Shown piece after piece: positions 25,463 through 34,428 of a stretch of 64,000 nucleotides of DNA (position 1 is the stretch's first letter; each line of letters begins with the position of its first letter). The notes under the pieces are model-generated. The model searched no databases. It had not been told where the DNA came from and worked only from the letters and a program-made list of their open reading frames with translations. The stretch spans positions 62,001 through 126,000 of the forward strand of contig CAVVPS010000010.1 in the NCBI GenBank assembly GCA_963750195.1. Reading direction: 5' to 3'. This DNA comes from AP-15 sp963750195 (GTDB lineage: Bacteria; Pseudomonadota; Alphaproteobacteria; ATCC43930; CGMCC-115725). The translations under genes were made by a program, and so were the position numbers.

Positions 25463-26947
25463 TCACGCGGGCTCGGCGAGCAATGACAATTGCACCGAGA
25501 CCTTGCCATTATCGGCGTCAATCAGCGGGATCGGGTAATCGCCGGTGAAGCAGGCGTCACAAAAACGCGGCGCCTGCGGGTTGCGGCCGGGCTCCCCCAT
25601 CGCCCGGTAGAGGCCTTCGATCGACAAAAAGGCGAGGCTGTCGACGCCGATATAGTCGGCCATCGCCGCTACGTCGTAACGCGCGGCGAGAAGCTGGTCG
25701 CGCTCGGGCGTCGCGATCCCGTAATAGCAGGAATGGGTGGTCGGCGGGCTGGAGATCCGCATGTGGACTTCGCGCGCTCCGGCACGCCGCACCATCTCGA
25801 CAATCTTGATAGAGGTGGTGCCGCGCACGATCGAATCGTCGACCAGGATAACGCGCTTTCCCACCAGATTGGCGCGGCTCGCGTTGTGCTTCAGCCGCAC
25901 GCCTAGGTGGCGGATCTGATCGGTCGGCTCGATAAAGGTACGCCCGACATAATGGTTGCGGATGATCCCCAATTCGAACGGCAGCCCCAATTCCTGGGAA
26001 TATCCCAGCGCCGCCGGAACGCCGGAATCGGGCACCGGCACGACGATGTCGGCGTCGACATGGCTCTCGCGGGCAAGCTCCCGACCGATGCGCTTGCGCG
26101 TCTCGTACACACTGGCGCCCTCAACGACGCTGTCGGGGCGAGCGAAATAGATGTGCTCGAAAACGCAGAACCGGCTCTCGCGGCGGCCAAACGGCAGCAT
26201 GCTTTCGATCCCTTTCGCGCCGATGATGACGATCTCGCCGGCGGCGATGTCACGTATGAAATCGGCGCCGATGATGTCGAGCGCACAGGTCTCCGACGAC
26301 AGAATCCAGGCATCCCCGAGCCGGCCCAGCACTAGCGGCCGCACCCCCAGCGGGTCGCGCACGCCGATAATCACGTCTTGTGATAGCGCCGCCAGCGAAT
26401 AAGCGCCCTGGACCTGGCGCAACGCGTCGGTCAGGCGGTCGACGACCGTCTCCTTGAGGCTAGTGGCGATCAGGTGAACGATGACCTCGGTGTCGCTTGT
26501 CGATTGGAACAGGCTGCCGCGATGAACCAGCCGGCGGCGTAGCTGGTAGGAGTTTGTCAGATTGCCGTTGTGGCAGATGGCGAGCCCGCCGAACTCGAAA
26601 TCGGCGAATAGCGGCTGAACGTTGCGCAGCGCCACCTCGCCGGTCGTCGCGTAACGCACATGGCCGATCGCGGCCTGCCCGGGCAGCCGTGCGATCACCT
26701 CCTTCGAGCTGAAGTTGTCACTGACTTGCCCCATGCCGCGGTGGACGCTGAACTGCTCCCCGTCATAGGCGACGATGCCGGCCGCCTCCTGACCGCGGTG
26801 CTGCAGCGCGTGCAGGCCGAGCGCAACGAGCGCCGCCGCATCGGGATGGCCATACACCCCGAACACGCCGCACTCTTCATGGAGATGATCCCCGTCGATG
26901 GGATCGGCGGTCGGCGCATCCGCACTGTCGGGATGGTCTGCGGGCAT
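25463..26947 (-). CDS. purF: Amidophosphoribosyltransferase
   Basis: 494 residues from the ATG of MPADHPDSADAP; an ATG 66 bases upstream (27013) is also possible and has its own AGG-type site. The first committed step of purine synthesis: PRPP + glutamine to phosphoribosylamine. The N-terminal nucleophile Cys lies in HEECGVFGVYG after a roughly 25-residue leader that must be processed. RYATTGEVALRNVQPL and CHNGNLTN are glutaminase features; VILVDDSIVRGTTSIKIVEM is the PRPP-binding loop, and SSPPTTHSCYYGIATP follows. It lies in the alr-radA-cvpA-purF operon between cvpA and the DUF2127 gene. Confidence 0.96.
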   Translation of the reverse strand: MPADHPDSADAPTADPIDGDHLHEECGVFGVYGHPDAAALVALGLHALQHRGQEAAGIVAYDGEQFSVHRGMGQVSDNFSSKEVIARLPGQAAIGHVRYATTGEVALRNVQPLFADFEFGGLAICHNGNLTNSYQLRRRLVHRGSLFQSTSDTEVIVHLIATSLKETVVDRLTDALRQVQGAYSLAALSQDVIIGVRDPLGVRPLVLGRLGDAWILSSETCALDIIGADFIRDIAAGEIVIIGAKGIESMLPFGRRESRFCVFEHIYFARPDSVVEGASVYETRKRIGRELARESHVDADIVVPVPDSGVPAALGYSQELGLPFELGIIRNHYVGRTFIEPTDQIRHLGVRLKHNASRANLVGKRVILVDDSIVRGTTSIKIVEMVRRAGAREVHMRISSPPTTHSCYYGIATPERDQLLAARYDVAAMADYIGVDSLAFLSIEGLYRAMGEPGRNPQAPRFCDACFTGDYPIPLIDADNGKVSVQLSLLAEPA

Positions 26948-27025
26948 CGGCGATCCTGGGTTCGGCTCTCCAAAAATGGTTGCCCGATCGGCCGAATGCG
27001 AGTGGGGCGCCATACTGCAACCTCG

Positions 27026-27691
27026 CTATCGCGCGTTGTCGATCAGCCGGTCCAGGTCGCGCCGCTCGGCGGGCTTGTAGCCCGGCGCCGGAGCTTCCGC
27101 GGGTTTTGGCGGTAAGGCCGCGGCGGGGTTCGAAAGCGCTCTCATCGCGTCATGTGCGGCCTGGGCCTGGCCGAGCGCGCGCTGAGCATCGTCAATCGCT
27201 GACGCGCTCTTGATCTGCAGTGATTCGGGCAGCATGCCGCGCAGCAGGCCTGCGCCCTGGGCAAGTAGCGGTTCGCTTTTGGCATCCCGAAGCCAACCGG
27301 GGCGATCGGTTTGCGGCACGCTGATGTCGAGCACCAAATAGGCGAGGGAAACCAAAACGGCGCCACGCACGACGCCGAAAATCAGCCCTAAGGTCCGGTC
27401 GATCGGCGACAGCGCGCTCGAATGAACGAAGCGCGCCAGGAAACCCGTCAGGATCGTCAACCCGATCAGCGAAATCAGGAACAGCCCTACGCCGGCGACG
27501 AGGTCGGCCAGCAATGGCGTCGTCACGAAACGCACCACAACGGCGTAGGCGAAACTGAACCCGTAAAGTGTAATCAGTGCCGCCCCGACCCAGGCGGCGA
27601 TCGACAACGCCTCGCGCACGAAGCCGCGCGCGAACGCGAACACCGCCGAAAGCGCGATGACCACGAGAACGGCGAGATCAACGGCGTTCAT
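27026..27691 (-). CDS. cvpA: CvpA-family membrane protein
   Basis: 221 residues with four to five transmembrane helices (LAVLVVIALSAVFAFARGF; ALITLYGFSFAYAVVVRF; GLFLISLIGLTILTGFLA; GVVRGAVLVSLAYLVLD). The family signature is FARGFVREALSIAAWVGAAL near residue 20. CvpA is an inner-membrane protein first linked to colicin V production and later to envelope stress tolerance. The C-terminal tail is Ala/Pro-rich. Its ATG overlaps the radA stop (27688-27691), and it is followed by purF, as in most proteobacteria. Confidence 0.93.
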   Translation of the reverse strand: MNAVDLAVLVVIALSAVFAFARGFVREALSIAAWVGAALITLYGFSFAYAVVVRFVTTPLLADLVAGVGLFLISLIGLTILTGFLARFVHSSALSPIDRTLGLIFGVVRGAVLVSLAYLVLDISVPQTDRPGWLRDAKSEPLLAQGAGLLRGMLPESLQIKSASAIDDAQRALGQAQAAHDAMRALSNPAAALPPKPAEAPAPGYKPAERRDLDRLIDNAR

Positions 27692-29181
27692 GAGACCACC
27701 CCGACCCGTCCCCTGACGCGCGTGGGCAGCAACGGCGCGCGCTTTGGTGATAGGCGCGCGATTAGATCGTTCAGATGACCTATCGCCACCGTGGCAAGTC
27801 CCGCCCCGCTACCAGCCTCACGCCGCATCACCCCGCCGCTCGGCACCCACGCTTTGGCAAAGCCAAGCTTGGCGGCCTCTTTGAGCCGGGCTTCGCTATG
27901 GCCGACCGGACGAACCTCGCCCGACAGCGCGATTTCGCCAAAGACGACGGTGTCAGCGGGAACCGGCGTCTCGCGTAGAGCCGAGACCAGCGCCGCCGCC
28001 ACCGCCAGGTCTGCCGCCGGCTCCGCGATACGCAAGCCACCAGCAATGTTGAGATAAATGTCGTTGGCGCCGACCGAGAGCCCGCAGCGCGCATCGAGCA
28101 CCGCGGTGATCATGGCGAGCCTCGTGCCGTCCCAGCCGACAACCGCCCGCCGCGGGGTCCCGAGCAGAGCCGGCGCGACCAGCGCCTGAACCTCGACCAG
28201 CACTGGTCGCGTCCCTTCGATGCCGGCGAACACCGCCGAGCCGCTGAGCTGCCCGGCGTCGGACGGATCGGGTGCATCATCGCCTTCTGCTGCCGCTGGC
28301 TCCGAGCCCGCGCCTTGACGCCCGCCGAGGAACAATGCCGAGGGGTTTGGCACCTCGACCAGCCCGTGGTCGCTCATCTCGAACACCCCGATCTCGTCGG
28401 TGGCGCCAAAGCGATTCTTGACCGCGCGCAGGATGCGAAAGCGGTGGCCGCGCTCGCCTTCGAAATAGAGCACGGTGTCGACCATGTGTTCGAGCACCCG
28501 CGGCCCGGCGATGACCCCCTCCTTGGTCACATGGCCAACAAGGATCAGCACGAACCCGCGGTGCTTGGCGACGCGGATCAGTTCCTGCGCCGCCCCGCGC
28601 ACCTGGCTGACGGTGCCGGGCGCGCTGTCGAGCGTGTCCAGATACATCGTCTGGATCGAATCGACGACCACCAGGCCGGGCGCGTCGACACGGTCGAGTG
28701 AGGCCAGGATATCGCGCACATTGCTTGCCGCGGCCAGCTGCACCGGGCTCGATCCGACGCCGAGCCGCTCGGCGCGCAGGCGTACCTGATCGATCGCCTC
28801 CTCGCCGGTAATGTAGGCGGCACCTGCCGGCTTTCCCGACGCCGAGGCGATCGCCGCAGCGGCCTGCAGCAGCAGGGTTGATTTGCCGATCCCCGGATCG
28901 CCGCCGACGAGGATCGCCGAGCCCGAGACGAACCCGCCACCGCACACCCGGTCTAGTTCGGCGATGCCGGTCTGCCGACGCGGCGGCAGCAGGCTCGGCC
29001 CGGTCAAGCCGACAAAATCCAGGGCGCGGCCCCCCTGACGATCGAGGCCTTTGGGAACACCCTCGCGCGGCAATTCTTCGATCAGGCTGTTCCAGGCGCC
29101 GCAGCCGTCGCAGCGGCCGGTCCATTTACTGTGAACCGTGCCGCATTCCTGACAGACATATCTTACTTGAACCCGCGCCAT
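27688..29181 (-). CDS. radA: DNA repair protein RadA (Sms)
   Basis: 497 residues. The N-terminal zinc finger is CQECGTVHSKWTGRCDGCGAW. Walker A is GGDPGIGKSTLLLQ, Walker B ends LVVVDSIQTM, and the RadA-specific KNRFG motif lies in AVKNRFGATDEIGVFEM. The C-terminal third is a Lon-like domain (VVGWDGTRLAMITAVLDARCGLSVGANDIYLNIAGG) without protease activity. RadA is a branch-migration helicase in recombination. It overlaps cvpA by 4 bases and begins 39 bases after mlaF. Length is slightly above the usual 450-460 because of an insert after LFLGGRQGAGSEPAAAEGDD. Confidence 0.96.
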   Translation of the reverse strand: MARVQVRYVCQECGTVHSKWTGRCDGCGAWNSLIEELPREGVPKGLDRQGGRALDFVGLTGPSLLPPRRQTGIAELDRVCGGGFVSGSAILVGGDPGIGKSTLLLQAAAAIASASGKPAGAAYITGEEAIDQVRLRAERLGVGSSPVQLAAASNVRDILASLDRVDAPGLVVVDSIQTMYLDTLDSAPGTVSQVRGAAQELIRVAKHRGFVLILVGHVTKEGVIAGPRVLEHMVDTVLYFEGERGHRFRILRAVKNRFGATDEIGVFEMSDHGLVEVPNPSALFLGGRQGAGSEPAAAEGDDAPDPSDAGQLSGSAVFAGIEGTRPVLVEVQALVAPALLGTPRRAVVGWDGTRLAMITAVLDARCGLSVGANDIYLNIAGGLRIAEPAADLAVAAALVSALRETPVPADTVVFGEIALSGEVRPVGHSEARLKEAAKLGFAKAWVPSGGVMRREAGSGAGLATVAIGHLNDLIARLSPKRAPLLPTRVRGRVGVVS

Positions 29182-29220
29182 CGGCTTAGCTTAGGATTCG
29201 ATTTGAGGCCCGGGCTGCAA

Positions 29221-30003
29221 TCATGCAGCGCGCACTTCCATCTGGATCGGACCTTCGGCACGGCCGTTAACGAACTGGTCGACAAACGGGTTGCCGGAGC
29301 GGTCGATCTCGGCAGCAGGTCCGTGCCACACGATCCGCCCCTTGTGCAGCATCGCGATCCGATCGGCGATCTTGCGCGCACTGACCATGTCGTGGGTGAT
29401 CGAAATGGCGGTGGCCCCCAGTTCCCGCACGCATTTCAGGATCAGATCGTTGATCACATCGGCCATGATCGGATCGAGGCCGGTGGTCGGCTCGTCGAAG
29501 AAGATGACTTCCGGATCGGCGGCGACCGCTCGCGCCAGCGCCACTCGCTTTTGCATGCCGCCTGAAAGCTCGGCCGGTCGCAACTCGCCGACGTCGCGAC
29601 CGAGCCCGACCGCGGCGAGCTTTGCCAGCGCGATCTCCCTAGCCGCCTGCCGTTCCATGCCACGCCCGTGAATCAGCCCGAATGCTACATTTTCCCACAC
29701 CGGCAGCGAATCGAACAGGGCGCTGCCTTGAAACAGCACGCCGAATTTCTGCAGCAGGCGCTCGCGGTCGGCGCGCCGCAGGCGCATAGTTTCGGTGCCG
29801 TCGATCGCGACGGATCCCGCTTCGGGGTGCAGCAGGCCCAGAACGCATTTGATCAGCACGGATTTACCGGTGCCCGAGCCGCCGATGATCACGATGCTTT
29901 CGCCGCGCGCGCAGTCGATATCGATGCCGTCGAGCACGCGGTTGCGGCCAAACGACTTTCGCAGCCCGCGCACGGAGATCTTCGGCGTCCCCGCGGCGGT
30001 CAT
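29221..30003 (-). CDS. mlaF: ABC transporter ATPase, MlaF (lipid transport)
   Basis: 260 residues from the ATG of MTAAGTPKISVRGLRKSFG; an ATG 45 bases upstream would overlap mlaE. Walker A is GGSGTGKSVLIKCVLGLL, the signature is ELSGGMQKRVALARA, Walker B is EVIFFDEPTTGLDPI, and the H-loop is ISITHDMVSARKIADRIAML. The wording matches MlaF/Ttg2A, the ATPase moving phospholipids between the inner and outer membranes with MlaE and MlaD. mlaE lies directly upstream (13 bases). No mlaD, mlaC or mlaB is in the window, so those partners must be elsewhere. Confidence 0.93.
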   Translation of the reverse strand: MTAAGTPKISVRGLRKSFGRNRVLDGIDIDCARGESIVIIGGSGTGKSVLIKCVLGLLHPEAGSVAIDGTETMRLRRADRERLLQKFGVLFQGSALFDSLPVWENVAFGLIHGRGMERQAAREIALAKLAAVGLGRDVGELRPAELSGGMQKRVALARAVAADPEVIFFDEPTTGLDPIMADVINDLILKCVRELGATAISITHDMVSARKIADRIAMLHKGRIVWHGPAAEIDRSGNPFVDQFVNGRAEGPIQMEVRAA

Positions 30004-30016
30004 CGTGTCGATCTGC

Positions 30017-30793
30017 TCATCGGGCAAACAATGCCTGTGTGATCGCATAATCGAAGAAGAGGATCAATATCGAGGCCGAGACTACTGCAGCGGTCGTCGC
30101 CTGACCCACGCCTTGCGCCCCTCCTCTCGAATAATAACCGTGATAGCAACCCATCAGCGCCACGATAAATCCAAACGCAGCGGCTTTGATTAAGCCAGAT
30201 ATAACATCGCTGGTTTCGAGATATTGTTGGGTGCGAGCGAGGTAGGCCGATGGATTAAAGCCGAACCTGTATACCCCGACAAGATACCCACCAAAGACAC
30301 CGATGATATCGGCGACGACGACCAGAAGCGGCAAGGTCACCAGGCCCGCAATCAAGCGCGGCAGCACCAGATAGCGCAATGGGTTGGTTGACAATGTTGT
30401 CAGCGCATCAATCTGGTCGGTGACGCGCATCGTACCGATCTCGGCCGCCATCGCCGCGCCGACCCGGCCTGCGACCATCAGCCCGGCGATCACCGGTCCT
30501 AGCTCGCGAGTCACCGACAAGACCACAACCGTTGCCACCGCGCCTTCGGCGGCGAATCGGCTAAAGCCGGTGTAGGACTGGAGCGCCAGCACCATGCCGG
30601 TAAAGATCGCCGTCAACCCGACAACCGGCAGCGAGAAATAGCCAATATCGACCATCTGGCGCAGCATTGAGCGCGGATAAAAGGGCGGTGAAAAAGCCGT
30701 CGCCAGTGCCATCCCGGCAAAGATGACGAGCCGCCCGGCCGCTGCGACGAAGCCAAGAAAGGCAGCTCCGATCGAAGCAAGAAGCTTGATCAT
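30017..30793 (-). CDS. mlaE: ABC transporter permease, MlaE (lipid transport)
   Basis: 258 residues, with about five or six hydrophobic segments. Family signatures are DIGYFSLPVVGLTAIFTGMVLALQ, LSVTRELGPVIAGLMVAGRVGAAMAAEIGTM, VTDQIDALTTLSTNPLRYLVLPR and the late CYHGYYSRGGAQGVGQATTAAVV. MlaE forms the membrane channel of the MlaFEDB complex that keeps outer-membrane lipid asymmetry. Its ATG overlaps the stop of alr by 4 bases, and mlaF follows, so lipid transport genes are inserted between alr and radA in this organism. Confidence 0.94.
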   Translation of the reverse strand: MIKLLASIGAAFLGFVAAAGRLVIFAGMALATAFSPPFYPRSMLRQMVDIGYFSLPVVGLTAIFTGMVLALQSYTGFSRFAAEGAVATVVVLSVTRELGPVIAGLMVAGRVGAAMAAEIGTMRVTDQIDALTTLSTNPLRYLVLPRLIAGLVTLPLLVVVADIIGVFGGYLVGVYRFGFNPSAYLARTQQYLETSDVISGLIKAAAFGFIVALMGCYHGYYSRGGAQGVGQATTAAVVSASILILFFDYAITQALFAR

Positions 30794-31915
30794 TCGGCCG
30801 ACACGCTCGCCGCGCTACGATAAACGCGATGATAGCGCCGGCCGAGCGCAGTCAGAATTTCATAGCCTATGGTGCGGCCGTCGGCGGCGGCTGCGTCGAC
30901 GCCGTAATCCTCTCCCAACAGCTCGATGAAGCGACCGGGCCGCGCCACCCGGGGATCGACCGCTGTCACGTCAAATACGGCGAGATCCATCGACACCCGG
31001 CCGACCAAGGGGACGCGGACCCCGCCGATGCGGCCCGATCCGCGATGGCTCAGCGAACGCAGCCACCCATCCGCGTAGCCGACCGCGACGGTCGCCAAGC
31101 GCCCGTTCGCCGCCATCAGATGCGATGCACCGTAACCAACCGGTTGACCTGCGTCAACCTCGCGGACTTGCAGGATTCTTGCCCTCGAGGCGGACAACCT
31201 GCCGCATCGGATTGGGCGCTCCGGCGAGGGGGTTGACGCCGTAGAGGGCCGCCCCCGGGCGAACGAAATCGAAATGAAACTCGCGCCCAAGAAAGATCCC
31301 CGACGATGCCGCGAGACTGGCGGGCATATCGCCGAACCGGCCTCGCACCGAAGCGAAACGCGAACGCTGCTGCGAGTTCATCGGGTGAGCCGGCTCGTCG
31401 GCACAGGCGAGATGGCTGATCACAGCGCGCCAGCAGATCGCGCTGAAGCAGCGGAGACCGTCCGCCAGCCGCTCGAATTCGCGGAGTGTCAAGCCGAGCC
31501 TGGCCATTCCGGTGTCGACATGGAGCATCGCCGGCAGCGGCCCTTGCCTCGTGCCGGCGCGTCCCCAATCTTCGACCTGGCCCGGATCGTTAAGCACCGG
31601 AACGAGCGCGTGTTCGACGAATTCCGGAGCCGACCCGGGCGGTGGGCCGTTAAACACCGCGATCTCGAGTGGATCGGCGATCGCTGTGCGCAACGCCAAC
31701 GCCTCGTCGAGCGTGGCGACGAAAAAGCGCCGGCATCCCCCCGCGGCGAGGGCGGTCGCGACCGCTGGAGCGCCCAGCCCATACGCGTCGGCCTTAACCA
31801 CGGCCGCACAGGCCGCTGGGGCGACCTGCCGCGCCAAATAGCGCCAATTCGCGACGATGCCCGCGAGGTCGATTTCGAGGACGCCGCCAGCGCACTCGGC
31901 GCGACCGATGGCCAT
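30790..31915 (-). CDS. alr: Alanine racemase (frameshifted; probably intact in the organism)
   Basis: Two overlapping frames encode the two halves. The first (to 31154) has AAVVKADAYGLGAPAVA with the pyridoxal lysine, MLHVDTGMARLGLT and DFVRPGAALYGVNPL. The second (to 30790) continues ARILQVREVDAGQPVGYGASHLMA with the catalytic Tyr of GYGAS, then VGYADGW, VGRVSMDLAVFDVT and the C-terminal YEILTALGRRYHRVY. An extra C in the CCC run at 31182-31184 (plus strand) separates them. Removing it gives 374 residues, normal for Alr, with LEARILQVRE at the joint. Alr supplies D-alanine for peptidoglycan and is usually essential, so an error is more likely than loss. It heads the minus-strand operon. Confidence 0.85.
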
Positions 31916-32120
31916 AGGCCTAGCCCCCACCACCAGTCGGCGAAACAGACAAGGATTCAATTGCCGTCCGCCGCGATCTGTCGGTACAGGATCATGATTC
32001 GCGCTCGTCTGCCAGTTTCTTAGCTAGGCGCGAACAAGCAAAGTTTCGCCTTACGAACTGTCGAGCCTGCGAAGCAGCGATTGAACACGCTGCCCTACCG
32101 AGCAGACACAGGAGGATGCG

Positions 32121-34428
32121 ATGGCAATGGTTAGCTCCGGCATCGGCGACCGACCCAAACGGCGGGAGGATGTGCGCTTCCTGACGGGCCGGGGCGCCTA
32201 TCTAGATGATCTCGCCTTCGATAGCCTGGCCCATGCGATCGTGCTCCGCTCGCCGCATGCCCATGCGCGAATCGACGGTATCGACACGCGGGCAGCGCAG
32301 GCGATTCCGGGGGTGCTTGCTGTCCTGGTCGCCGCGGACGCCCGCGCAGAAGGGCTGCAACCGTTGCGGCCGACAGCAGAAGCCAATGTTCAGACCGGCG
32401 AGAAATTCGCCTTCGCGGCGCAGCCCGTCTTGGCTGCGGACAAGGTTCGCTATGTTGGCGAGCCAGTGGCGCTGATCGTCGCAGAGACCCGCGCGCAGGC
32501 CCTCGACGCCGCCGAGCTGGTCGCAGTGGATTACGCTGCATTGCCGGCAGTCGCCACCGCCGCTGCCGCTCGCGCACCGAGGGCGCCGCAGATTGCGGCC
32601 GAGGTGCCGGACAATGTTTGCTTCGACTGGCTGACCGGCGACACGGCGAGGGTCGACACGGCCTTTGCCGCGGCGGCTCATGTGGTCGAGCTCAACCTGG
32701 ACAATCACCGCATCGTCACAAACCCGATGGAGCCGCGTGGCGTGATCGGAATCTGGGATGCGGATCATAGGCGCTATACGGCGTATGTTTCGAGCCAGAG
32801 CATCCACGCCACCCGCGACAATACGGCCCGTGCCCTCGGGGTGCCTCCGGCGGCGGTTAGGTTCATCGCCCCGGATGTCGGCGGCGGCTTCGGCGCCAAG
32901 AATTTCATCTATCCCGAGCACGTGCTGACATTGTGGGCGGCCAAGCGGGTCGGCCGTCCGGTCAAATGGATCGCCACCCGCAGCGAGGTTTTCATCGCCG
33001 ACCATCAGGCGCGGGACCAGTGCGCCGCGGCGGCTCTCGCGCTCGACGCCAGCGGCCGTTTTCTGGCGCTGCGGGTCAACAGCACCGCCAATGTCGGGGC
33101 GTATTTGGTCAGCTCCGGCGGGGTACAGACGTTTCAGTATGTGCATCTGCCGGGCACGGTCTATCGCATCCCGGCGGTAGCATTGCAGGTCGCTGGGGTG
33201 CTCACCAATACCGCACCAATCGGGGTCACTCGGGGCCCGGGCTTTGCGGAGGCGGTCAACATCATCGAGCGCTTGATCGACCGGGCAGCGCGGCAGTGCG
33301 GCTTCGACCGTGGTGAACTGCGGCGCATCAACCTGGTTCCGGCGGAGGCGATGCCTGTCACTAATGCCCTTGGCAACAAGATCGACAGTGGTGACTTCCC
33401 CGACACTTTCGATTGCGCCTTGGCACGCGCAGACGTCGCCGGATTTGCCGCGCGCCGCAGGGATAGCGAGGCGCGGGGATTGCTGCGCGGTCTCGGCTTT
33501 GCCTATCACATCAAGGCGACCGGCGGTTCGCCGAGCGAAAACGTGGACATCCGCTTCGAAGCCGACGGCACAGTGTCGTTGATCACCGGGACCCAAACCA
33601 TCGGGCAGGGTCACGAGACGACCTTTCCGCAAATCCTGGCCGATCGCCTCGGATTGCCGAATGAGCGCATTCGGCTTGTTCAGGGCGACACCGATCTGAT
33701 CCCCGCAGGCGGCGGGCACGGCAGCTCGCGTGCGACCTATATGGGCGGCACTGCGATCTGGCGTGCTTCCGACGAGATCATCGCCAAGGGGATCCGCATC
33801 GCCGCCGAGGCGCTGGAAGTGGCCGAGGCCGACATCCGTTTCGCGGACGGCAGTTTCGTTGTCACGGGGACGGATCGCGGGTTGCCGTTGCTCGATGTCG
33901 CCGCGATCGGGCGCGACAAGGGCATGCCGCTCGACACCTATCATTATTGGACGCGGGAATGGATGACTTTTCCCAACGGCGCCCATGTCGTCGAGGTCGA
34001 GATCGACCGCGATACCGGTCAAATCGTGCTGGCGCGCTATACCGCGGTCGACGATTACGGTGTGTTGGTCAACCCGATGATCGCCACCGGCCAGGCACAT
34101 GGCGCCATCGCCCAGGGCGCCGGCCAAGCGCTGCTCGAACAGGCAGTCTACGATCCCGGGTTCGGGCCAGGTGATCGCCGGCTCGTTGATGGATTACGCC
34201 ATGCCGCGCGCCGGCGATCTGCCGTCATACGATGTTGGCTTCAACCCGACGCGCTGCACAACCAACCCGCTCGGCGTGAAAGGCTGCGGCGAAGCCGGTG
34301 CCGTCGCCGCCTTTCCGGCTATCGCCAACGCCATTCTCGACGCGCTCGCCCCCTTCGGGGCCGACGATCTCGCCGGCCCCGCCACCCCGGCAAATATATG
34401 GCGGCTGATCAACGAGCGAAGCGGCTGA
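32121..34428 (+). CDS. Molybdenum hydroxylase large subunit (xanthine/CO dehydrogenase-like), orphan, frameshifted
   Basis: 768 residues after correcting one base. The N-terminal hammerhead domain (RREDVRFLTGRGAYLDDL; VRYVGEPVALIVAE) is followed by molybdopterin-binding segments (DVGGGFGAKNFIYPEH; GTQTIGQGHETTF; GGGHGSSRATYMGG). The catalytic Glu lies in GVKGCGEAGAVAAFP. The catalytic loop reads IGVTRGPGFAEAV instead of the CO dehydrogenase AYRCSFR, so this is not a CO dehydrogenase. An extra T in the TT at 34161-34162 throws the last 90 residues, including the catalytic Glu, out of frame. No FAD or 2Fe-2S subunit gene is adjacent. Confidence 0.85.

Noticed and set aside
32121..34428. Carbon monoxide dehydrogenase CoxL
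   Set aside because: The active loop reads TRGPGFAEA, not AYRCSFR, and CoxM/CoxS genes are absent.
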